Shown: positions 11,180-19,212 of the stretch, piece by piece
Numbering within the stretch: the first letter of the stretch is position 1
Layout of the letters: every line of letters begins with the position of its first letter
Source: Conus ventricosus
Taxonomy: Eukaryota > Mollusca > Gastropoda > Neogastropoda > Conidae
Direction: 5' to 3'
Assembly (NCBI GenBank): GCA_018398815.1
Contig: CM031600.1
Coordinates: 56,962,924 to 57,026,923 of the forward strand
Length of the DNA: 64,000 bases
Position numbers and translations under genes: made by a program
The notes under the pieces: generated by a model
Database searches by the model: none
What the model saw: the letters and a program-made list of their open reading frames with translations, nothing else
Told to the model about the DNA's origin: nothing

Positions 11180-12034
11180 CGTGAACAAGCACCCGCACCC
11201 GAATGCACGTGCGTGTATGTAATATCTCTGTCCCTACTAAGGCATGAGTGCATTTTCAATGCAACGAAACCCCATTCTGTTGATTCTACTTGCAAACATA
11301 CCATCATACCGAAGAAACAAAAGAAGCAAACAAAACCGTGAAAAGAAAAGCAAAGAAAAACGAGCAAAGAATGAACAACAAGGAACACGGTATGGCTGGC
11401 TCAACAGGTCTGTGGACACTCGACGATCTTTTTACTCCATGCTAAGCTGTTTACGCTGCGCGTTTGGGGAGAGAAGCTGCGTCCAACACGGCTCGTACTT
11501 CTACTGTCAACGAGCAGAGCGTCAGACTGTCGCCCTCTCATTTTGTAGATTGATATTATAATAATAGTGTGTGTCACAAGTAACAAATCCAATGTGAAAT
11601 TCTGCGAGAACATGTAAGAGAAAGAAAGACAGAGTCTACATAGTGGTAAGTACGATAACATTCAACGCCATCTTGCGACAGGAGATCGGCTGATCAACGC
11701 ATCTATTCAAATAACACGTGCGTGCCGCTGTTGGCAGGCGTGAGCGTATATTATATACACAAGGGAGTGTATATGTGTATGGAAACGGTTCTTTTGACAC
11801 ACACAAGATGGCGGAAACGACTAATACTTGTTGCCAGCATCTCTAGTAATAAGCTGGAAATTGTGCTTGAAAATCATGGTGCGGCTTAGATCCAGTAGGT
11901 TAGGGGGTCGCGTAAACTCCGTGTCATCTGCAAACAGTGATCTGGTGGCCGAAAAATGTCAACAAAGACCAAGCTTAAGAAAAACAGTTTTGGAGCGAGC
12001 GCTGCTGGAAAGTGTGCAAACTGCCGAAGAGGGA

Positions 12035-12618
12035 CTGTCGCGGTCAAATTCGTTGCTCCAGTCAAATTCGTTGCTGGTATCCAGCAAAGGTTGCTGGTAT
12101 ACGACCTTAGCCAAGAATGACGTCATAACGTGTAGTTGCTAATGGTAACGGCAAAACTCCACAGTTTAAGACATTCATTGCCACTACTGATTTGGCACAC
12201 TGACCAACAATATTCTAGTAGTAGTAGTAGTAGTAGTAACAGTATCAGTCAATTTCATTGCCTGGTCAAATTCATTGCCACTACTGATTTGGCACAATGA
12301 CCAACAATATTCTAGTAGTAGTAGTAGTAGTAGTAGTAACAGTAGTAGCAGCAGGAGTGGTCAGGATATTGCACGGCAACGAATTTGACTAGAGCAACGA
12401 ATTTGACCGTATCAGTCAAATTCATTGCCTGGTCAAATTCAATGCCAATACTGCAAAATAATCGAGTAGTAGTAGTGGTTGTCTTAAACTGTGGAGTTTT
12501 GCCGTTGCCATTAGCAACTACACGTTATGACGTCATTCTTGGCTAAGGTCGTATACCAGCAACCTAAGCTGGTATACCAGCAACGAATTTGACTGAGCAA
12601 CGAATTTGACCGCGACAG
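12035..12618. mobile_element. Fold-back MITE, left copy
   Basis: The ends are CTGTCGCGG and CCGCGACAG. The terminal inverted repeats are about 140 bases and nearly identical. They contain several GCAACGAATTTGAC units and a shared block with AAGAATGACGTCATAACG. The centre holds AGT triplet repeats and tandem sub-repeats. No transposase is encoded. As it stands it is flanked by GGA on the left and GGC on the right, which is not a target duplication; the inversion finding explains this. The superfamily is not assigned. Confidence 0.85.
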
Positions 12619-12782
12619 GGCCTGCTCAGTTTTTCGATCGCTTCTTTTTGCTCACTGATGGTTATTTCGAGCCGCAATATTCTCTCACACAGCTTTCCAA
12701 TGATATTTGTCAATTTTTCAAAGTCACTCACCATGTCAGCCTGATTTATTGTGCGTGATTCACCTTCATGCTGATGAGGTCC
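12619..12782 (-). pseudogene. Inverted segment of LINE ORF1 (coiled coil)
   Basis: On the minus strand this 164-base segment reads as an open coiled-coil stretch containing NQADMVSDFEKLTN, KLCERILRLE and EKLSR. The rest of ORF1 on both sides reads on the plus strand. Turning the segment round places EKLSR in frame with PVPITAFVNSQ, which begins just after 12979. It therefore belongs to the same ORF1 and was flipped in place between two MITE copies. Confidence 0.75.
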
Positions 12783-12979
12783 CTGTCGCGGTCAAATTCG
12801 TTGCTCCGTCAATATTTCTGGTAGGAGTAGTAGTAGTAGTAACAGTAGTAGCAGCAGGAGTGGTGAGGATATTGCACGGCAACGAATTTGACTGGAGCAA
12901 CGAATTTGACCGTATCAGTCAACCTTTGCTGGTATACCAGCAACGAATTTGACTGGAGCAACGAATTTGACCGCGACAG
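12783..12979. mobile_element. Fold-back MITE, right copy (short)
   Basis: It has the same CTGTCGCGG and CCGCGACAG ends as the left copy, with the same AGT triplet region and GCAACGAATTTGAC units, but much of one arm is missing. Flanks are TCC on the left and GCC on the right. It is non-coding. Confidence 0.85.
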
Positions 12980-13133
12980 GCCCGTTCCGATAACAGCGTT
13001 TGTCAATAGTCAAACCCAGACGGACGTAACACCTACCTCTGGTTATCGCTCCTATGCGGACGCTGTCAAGGTAGTCCCAACGGTCCCTACATCCAAGATG
13101 ACAACTGAAAGGTCTGTAGGGCCGGTGGTCTAC

Positions 13134-13243
13134 GAAAGAAAGATAAAAAACAAAAACAAAACAAAGATAAGATAAGATAATGTTGCTTATAGCCCAGCCG
13201 ATCGCAAAGGGCCACATCAGGGCTGTCACAAACAAAACAAAAG
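13134..13243 (+). mobile_element. Short SINE-like insertion in LINE ORF1
   Basis: The insert holds ATGTTGCTTATAGCCCAGCC and GGGCCACATCAGGGCTGTCA, preceded by an A-rich stretch. AAAGAAA occurs on both sides and may be the target duplication. Two more copies of the core are at about 38203-38290 and 57743-57830. It interrupts ORF1 between YERK and the esterase region and introduces a stop. Confidence 0.65.
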
Positions 13244-14152
13244 AAATAGCCAAAGAACAGTACGAAAATGACGTCACTACCAATTACGTAGATAAAGTGA
13301 CACCAAATAGAACGCCGAAGTTAACCCCAAATCAATGCCGGCAAAAAAATACGATTCCCTCAGATACTCCCCGTGTCCTTATTCTTCATGACTCTACGAT
13401 GAACCGAGTCAATCCTACACGCCTGGAATGGCTTATGGACTACAAGTGGCTGCAAGGAAAGCTTTCAACCATTGACAACATCAAGAAGGTTGCTGAAGAA
13501 GCAAGTCAATCGCTGCATCCTGCTCCAGATTGTGTGGTTCTGCACACAGGATTCAACGACCTTAAAGGGAAAGACGCCGCTGTGTGCGGAAAAGACATGG
13601 CTTCTGCTGTGATATCTGTCCAGCAAATCTTTCCCCAGTCCCACGTTGTGTGCAGCAAGTCAATCCCTGTCAAATCACAACATCTTGAAGCAAAACGGGT
13701 GATATATAATGCGCACACCTACTCTGAATTAACTGGAAAAAATACCAAAAATGTTTCTCATGTGGGTTACGACAACATCCAGAAGTCGTATCACCTTCAA
13801 GATGATCTCCATCCAAATGGCGAAGGAGCACGGCTACTGGCAAGAAACCTAGGCCGTCATCTACATCGCCTCTTCTGGGAGCGACCACGACGCAGACAAA
13901 AGAGGTGGAAGATTCAGCGGCACACGGGCATTCAACTGCAGTCCCTGGCCTTCCAGACCCCACGGATCCTTACCACCGCCAGGAATGTATGGTCTACCTC
14001 CTCCCGCGGCATTCCGCCATAGACCATAGGCATCGTCGGAAAATACCCTTAGTCCTGACTAGTGATTAGTTTTTCTTTTTTCACAAGTAACACATTGACT
14101 TATAGTTATAGACAATTATGAAGAAACAAGTATATAACAATTTGAAAATATT

Positions 14153-14376
14153 CAGGACAGACACGTCGGGGTCTTGGGAAGGAGAGTGTCTGGATGACAT
14201 GGAACTCGGGTTTTCAGACTGCGTCCCATGCTCAGTTGGGCAGGAGAGAAACCGTTGGGGAAGGGGAGTGTTGCGATACATGAGCAAGCCAAGGTACTCA
14301 TCATCGCACTTCTTGATGAGGTTCTTAATGGTTTGAACTGCGCGTTCAACCTCACCATTGGATTGGGCGTAGTGAG
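14153..14376 (-). mobile_element. Displaced duplicate of Gypsy integrase segment
   Basis: This fragment repeats 15304-15537 of the Gypsy integrase region almost exactly. Differences are mainly G-run lengths plus about one substitution. It is joined on the left to LINE sequence at AATATT and on the right to the LTR at a shared GTGAAG. It lies outside the LTR, where host flank would be expected. Confidence 0.8.
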
Positions 14377-14533
14377 GTGAAGTAATAACAAAACAAGGCA
14401 GCCAAAAAACCAGCATCCATCTACTTTCAGTTTCTGACGTCAAACCGAAAAGCGCGTCACACAAAAGCGCGTCATACATAAGCTGTATCCGGTTGAAAAG
14501 TGAAAGTGAAACTAGTTTTAACTTTACACTACA
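14377..14533 (-). repeat. Gypsy 3' LTR
   Basis: The sequence matches 19034-19192 throughout, except for the missing outermost base and one A-run shorter by one. On the minus strand it begins TGTAGTGTAAAG and follows the polypurine tract. Its outer end has been lost into the displaced integrase fragment. Confidence 0.85.
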
Positions 14534-14547
14534 TCTCCCTTTTCCAG
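14534..14547 (-). other. Polypurine tract of Gypsy element
   Basis: On the minus strand CTGGAAAAGGGAGA lies directly before the TGTAGTG start of the 3' LTR. This is the position and composition expected for the plus-strand DNA primer of an LTR retrotransposon. Confidence 0.8.
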
Positions 14548-14806
14548 AAGAACAATTTAAAGTTCTCAAACGTGTGATAAGACATATCCAGAATGACTAG
14601 AATGAGCACTGAGTATTTATGAAAATAATACTGCATGTAAGTTTGTACAATAGCACTACTTTGGTTCTGGGTCTCGCACCAGAGTCTTTCAATTGATTTC
14701 ATGAATGCGCCTTTCTTTTCTTTTCTTTTCTTTTTTTTATAAAATTATCAAAGAAATCATTTCAAATTTTCAAGTTCTGGTCTTTTAACAATGTTCAATA
14801 AGGCGC

Positions 14807-16016
14807 TCAGGCTTGTGCGTTGTTCTGGCGGATCTTCTCGTCTGCGACATCTGTGGCCCTGGGGTCATTGAAGATGGCAGGCTCTGGGAAGGAGTTGGCA
14901 TCATGGCTGTCTTGACTGGCGTCGAACCATCGTGACAGCAGGTAGGCCCTTGGCAGGTGAGCAGGGAGGAGGTTGTGCACTGGGAGTGGTGCACGTGGAA
15001 CCAAGAAGTGTGGAGGTGCGTTGAAAGGGAAAGGGGAAGGAGGAAGGTGGTTGCCTTGCTGGGAAAGCAAACAAGGCTCGTACAGCTTCCTGGTCATCTG
15101 CTGATTTCGGCGAATAAACTCCACCGTCGGATGTCTGGATGATGAGACTTCTGGAGTATCATGACGATTGATGACAATACCCTCCTTCTTCACGTCGGGG
15201 ATCCACACCTTGTTGCCAGATGAGATGTCTTCTGGAGCAACAACTTTATGTCTTCTGTCGTAGCTGGTTTTCATCTTCTCTCGGTATTCTTTTCTCTCTT
15301 CTTCAGGACAGACACGTCGGGGGTCTTGGGAAGGAGAGTGTCTGGATGACATGGAACTCGGTTTTCAGACTGTGTCCCATGCTCAGTTGGGCAGGAGAGA
15401 AACCGTTGGGAAGGGGAGTGTTGCGATACATGAGCAAGCCAAGGTACTCATCATCGCACTTCTTGATGAGGTTCTTAATGGTTTGAACTGCGCGTTCAAC
15501 CTCACCATTGGATTGGGCGTAGTGAGGTGAAGAGGTGATATGCTCGAAGTTCCAGGATTGAGCAAATCTGGAGAATTCTTCGGCTGCAAACTGTGGTCCA
15601 TTGTCGGAAACTAGAGTGTCCGGAATGCCATGGCGACTGAAGACTTTCTTCATTCTGTTGACTGTCTCTGCGCTGGCGATCTTGTTCATGAGCACGATCT
15701 CAACGTCCCGTGAGTAGTAGTCAACAACTATGAGGAACTGCTTGCCCTCATGCTGAAAGAAGTCAGCTGCAACTCTAGACCAAGGACGCTCAGGGAAGGG
15801 CGTACCTTTCATGGGCTCCACTCTGGCTTTCCTGTTTTTGGCACAGTCAGGGCAAGTCTTGACCATGATGTCAATGTCTTGGGACAGCCCTGGCCACCAC
15901 ACAGAGTTTGCCGCGTTTTCCTTCGTCTTGTTGACACCTTGATGACCATCATGTAGGTGTCGAAGGACATCTTGTCGGAGTGACGGAGGGATGACTAGTC
16001 GCGTACCTCTCAGCAA
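14807..16016 (-). pseudogene. Gypsy integrase and C-terminal tail (frame-shifted)
   Basis: The frame from 16016 down to 15303 contains the HHCC zinc region (HDGHQGVNKTK and later CPDC). The catalytic core has VVDYYS, SDNGPQF and GEVERAV, so the DDE residues are present. YRNTPLPNGFSPAQLSMG is the usual Gypsy integrase end. A shift near 15303-15350 moves the tail into another frame, which runs on to 14807 with basic YDRRHK and a proline-rich end. Given the near-identical LTRs, the shift may be a sequencing error and not decay. Confidence 0.85.
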
Positions 16017-16905
16017 GAGACTGTTGTTGACAGACAGGAAACTCTGCTCGTTGAAGTAGGTTTGAGAGGCTTGTTGAGAGTCCTCTTCTCTGGCCAGCCA
16101 TTTTGGACGTAGCGCATGACCAGTTTGAGGATGTCATCCTTCTGGAGTTCTGACCGGATCTCTTCCAGCCTGTGGTCAGAAGCTGGTAAGGTCAGCAGGA
16201 CAGCATTGACATATGCCTCTGCTTGGCAGGTCAGGTCTTTGTCCGCAGAATCTGTGGTAGGCAAAGGTGCTCTGGACAGAGTGTCAGCGGTATAGAGTTC
16301 TTTGCCAGGGACATGGACAATGTCAAAAGAATACCGCATCAGCCTCATCCTGAAGCGCTGGATGCGGACAGGAAGTTCATCGATGAGCTTGTAGAGAACA
16401 GAGGACAAGAGGCTTGTGGTCTGTTTCTACCCGAAAGGACATGCCAACCAACAAATCTGACCAATGTTCAAGGCTCCAGGTGACTGCAAGAGCCTCCTTT
16501 TCGATCTGTGCATACCGCTGCTCGGTCGCTGTGAGGGAACGGCTTGCGTATGCAACAGGATGGAGTTGACCGTTGTCTTGGCGTTGAAGACATACAGCTC
16601 CAAGACCGTAGCTACTGGAGTCTGCCGAGATGACGGTCTCACGCTCGGGACTGTACAGTGCAAGAGTCTCTGGTGAGGCAAGGTCCTTCTTGAGAGTGTC
16701 GAAGGCACCCTGTTGTTCTGGTCCCCAGATCCACGTTGACTCTTTGCGCAGCAGGTCTCGCAGTGGCTTAGACTTTTCAGCAAGGTTTGGCAGGAACTTC
16801 ATCAGCTGGTTCACCATGCCCAAAAATCTTCGGATGTCAGCCACGTTCTTCGGCCTCCATCTCCATGATGGCCTTCACCTTGGCAGGGTCTTTCCTCAGG
16901 CCGCC
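16010..16905 (-). pseudogene. Gypsy RNase H and connection region (frame-shifted)
   Basis: From about 16905 down: VADIRRFLGMVNQ (connection), then the RNase H-like domain with SADSSSYGLGAV, AYASRSLT, EKEALAVTWSLEHW and VETDHKPL, then RMRLMRYSFDIVHVPGK and ADTLSRA. These are the standard Gypsy blocks in order. The frame changes at about 16910 and again at about 16380-16400. Between 16016 and 16100 another shift precedes the integrase zinc region. Confidence 0.85.
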
Positions 16906-16916
16906 GACTGAAGAAT

Positions 16917-17560
16917 CTACGATCTGGCCAAGGTACTCGAGCTGCGTTTGGCGAACTCGAACTTGTCGGGGTTGAGGGTCAGGTTTTCCTGGGAGAGCCT
17001 CTCCAGGACAGCATGAAGCCTGGCGTCGTGCTCAGCTTTGTCTTTGCCAACGACAAGGATGTCGTCCATATGACAAAGAACACCCTCAAGGCCATGGAGG
17101 ATGTTGTCCATTTTCTTCTGGAAGTACTCCGGCGCGGACGTAATTCCATAGGGCAGACGCTTGAATTTGAAGCGCCCAAAGGGAGTGATGAACGTGGTGA
17201 GCTCGGAACTTGCCTCGTCAAGCACGAGCTGATGGAATCCAGAGTTTGCATCCAACTTGGAATACACGTTGCCCTTGGAGATCTTGCTGAGAGTCTCCTC
17301 CACAGATGGCATGGCGTAGACCTCTCTCTTCACGCTCTTGTTGAGGCGGGTCAGGTCGACGCAGATACGAACATTGCCGTTGGATTTGGGCACAACAACG
17401 ATTGGAGCGCACCAATCCGTCGGAGTGTCCACCGGTTCGATGACGTCACCTTCCACCATCTCGTTCAGCTGAGCTTCCACCTTCTTCAGGAGGGTAAGGG
17501 AACACGCCTGGGCACCGTTTGAGCGAACGGCTTGGCGTCGTCCTTGAGGAGGATGGCTTG
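16917..17560 (-). pseudogene. Gypsy reverse transcriptase
   Basis: The frame starting at 17480 shows WCAPIVVVPKSNG, RICVDLTRLN, KLDANSGFHQ (motif A Asp present), FKRLPYGITSAPEYFQ and CHMDDILVVG (active-site MDD at residues 138-140 of this frame). It ends early at 16917 through a frame shift after KFEFAKR. The preceding linker with FPKLFTGLGKLGG is in the adjacent protease frame. Confidence 0.88.
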
Positions 17561-18091
17561 CTCACCACCCAGTTTACCCAGTCCGGTGAACAACTTGGGG
17601 AACTGACGCTTGACGTCGCTGGATGAAGCGAAGCTGGCCTTCGCCGTCTGCTGGGCAGGCTGACCACCAGTAGGCAAGGATCTGATTGCCCTGATGGTAA
17701 AGGCACCTGGGATGTCGCTGATGAGCCCCAGCTTCCTGATGGCAGGCGCACCAAGTAGGAGTTTAGATGCCTTGACGATGTAGACCTTCTCACGAACACG
17801 TGTACGACCAAGGTTGAGGTCGAGGTTGACGCACCCCTTCACCTCCAGAGGCTGGTCACCAGGCCCAAGGAGAGTGCGGTCAGGCTCTTGGAGTGTCCCA
17901 AACGCTGGCTTGAAAATGTGGTCGGGCATCACAGACACTTGGGCCCCAGTGTCTATACACCAGGTCAGCTCGCGTGATCCCACCTTCAGCTTGATGTGCC
18001 ACCCAGGGTCAGCAGGCACTGATGACCTCACCGGAACGGCTGCTGGAGTGACAGTTCTTGCACGCACGCCATTACTACTGACGCCACCCAC
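17486..18091 (-). pseudogene. Gypsy aspartic protease
   Basis: The frame contains WCIDTGAQVSVMP (DTG catalytic triad at about 17953-17945) and LLLGAPAIRKLGL, the usual second protease block. It continues into the link to the reverse transcriptase. The overlap with gag in another frame at 18028-18091 fits a Gypsy gag-pol arrangement. Confidence 0.85.
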
Positions 18092-18970
18092 GAAAACTGG
18101 ACCCCATCTTCAGACTGTTCCGCTTGGTTCTCGTGGACGACCTCATGGACTGACGCTGAGCTTCTACAAACGATGGCGTAGTGGCCTATCTTGGTGCACT
18201 TTCTGCAACAAACCTTCACTGCCGGGCAGTTCTTCTTGCCGGGAGGATGCTTGCCATTGCAGTAGCCGCACTTCTGGCCAGCTGGCGAGGCCTTGGTGTC
18301 ACCTTTCTTGCCACCTGCGCCACCTTTGTATGCACTCTGTCGCATGTTACCTTGAAAACTTCTCTGGAGGGCACCCACACTGGCTGTCTTGCTTCTTTCA
18401 GTTCATTCTTAGCCAGTTCCCTCATGGCGAGAATGTCAGTGGTCTTCTGTAAGGTAAGCCTTGGACCAACGTCGTACAGTTTCAGCTTGGCGGTGTCATC
18501 TTTGCATGAAAACACCAGCTTGTCTCTGATCATTGTGTCACAGTTGTCAAACTTACAAGCTGCTGCCTTGTCTTTGACTAACCTGAGCCAACAATCAAAC
18601 GACTGGGAAGGCTCCCTGTGCAGATGGAACCAAAACTGTTCGCGCACATCAACTGCGGGTCTCTACGTTGAAAAAAGCATCATACTTCCCCAGAACAGTG
18701 TTGTAATTGGTCTTGCTTTCTGCTGGCAGGGGCTGGTCGGCATTGTCTGGGTTAGGTCGTTCCCCCAAAACACAAAATTGGAGAAGATCTCGAGTCCTTC
18801 ATCACCAATATGGTTTAATAAAAGTCCAACCTTCACCGCGTCCGGCTTGGCACTGGCACCCGTTGCTTGAAGGAAAATGTCGAAACGAAGTTTCCACTTC
18901 TCCATGCCGCCGCTGGATTTGCACTAACCACAAATGAGTCGGGAGTCCTCACATAAATTGACTCAGCCAT
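18028..18970 (-). pseudogene. Gypsy gag (frame-shifted)
   Basis: The likely start is ATG at 18970 (MAESIYVRTPDSFVV). A shift at about 18897 leads to EKWKLRFDIFLQATGASAK and LLLNHIGDEGLEIF, typical Mag-type capsid sequence. Further shifts lead to REPSQSFDCWLRLVKDKA and then the nucleocapsid. Two zinc knuckles are visible: CGYCNGKHPPGKKNC and CRKCTKIGHYAIVC (the second is CX2CX4HX4C). Three frames are needed to cover the protein. Confidence 0.8.
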
Positions 18971-19015
18971 CACGTACGTCTATTCCAGTTCAAAAATACG
19001 TAGGTCTGTTTCAAG

Positions 19016-19033
19016 TTCACAATTCTGACACCA
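19016..19033 (-). other. Primer-binding site of Gypsy element
   Basis: On the minus strand TGGTGTCAGAATTGTGAA follows the last CA of the 5' LTR directly. TGGTGTCAGAA is a common Gypsy primer site complementary to a tRNA 3' end. The first eleven bases match this pattern and the remainder has drifted. Confidence 0.7.
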
Positions 19034-19192
19034 TGTGAAGTAATAACAAAAACAAGGCAGCCAAAAAACCAGCATCCATCTACTTTCAGTTTCTGACGTC
19101 AAACCGAAAAGCGCGTCACACAAAAGCGCGTCATACATAAGCTGTATCCGGTTGAAAAGTGAAAGTGAAACTAGTTTTAACTTTACACTACA
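19034..19192 (-). repeat. Gypsy 5' LTR
   Basis: A 159-base LTR that on the plus strand runs TGTGAAGTAATAAC...CTTTACACTACA. Internal features include duplicated AAAAGCGCGTCA units. It borders LINE sequence (ACTTATAG) on its right. Confidence 0.88.
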
Positions 19193-19212
19193 ACTTATAG
19201 TTATAGACAATT

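Larger units (their letters stand above)
11956..14022 (+). pseudogene. LINE ORF1 with GDSL/SGNH esterase domain, broken by insertions
   Basis: This is the first ORF of the large LINE, in pieces. A short N-terminal part (11956-12034) includes KCANC. A coiled-coil part lies inverted at 12619-12782. A linker with SYADAVK follows at 12983-13137, and the esterase-like domain spans about 13240-14022. The esterase carries LHDST (nucleophile Ser block), HTGFND (Asn block) and DDLHPN (Asp-His block), the order seen in SGNH hydrolases, with LLARNL nearby. Such domains are known in ORF1 proteins of several LINE clades. The start at 13180 is not genuine because it lies in an inserted SINE-like repeat. 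The stop is 96 bases before the first copy of the ORF2 start. Interruptions are two MITEs, an inversion and a short retroposon, so the copy cannot make full ORF1. Confidence 0.75.
14377..19192 (-). mobile_element. Gypsy LTR retrotransposon, Mag/Steamer-like, young
   Basis: On the minus strand the order is 5' LTR (19192-19034), primer-binding site, gag, protease, reverse transcriptase, RNase H, integrase, polypurine tract and 3' LTR. The LTRs are short, about 159 bases, with TG...CA ends. This short LTR, the two-knuckle gag and the TGGTGTCAGAA primer site resemble the Mag lineage that includes molluscan Steamer elements. No envelope gene is visible. The LTRs are identical apart from one homopolymer, so the insertion looks recent. 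Reading frames are nonetheless broken at several points, mostly by single-base shifts. It is inserted in the start of the LINE ORF2. Confidence 0.85.

Noticed and set aside
13180..13239. ATG at 13180 as start of the esterase protein
   Set aside because: The first codons come from a SINE-like repeat present at 38203 and 57743. The natural ORF1 starts upstream.
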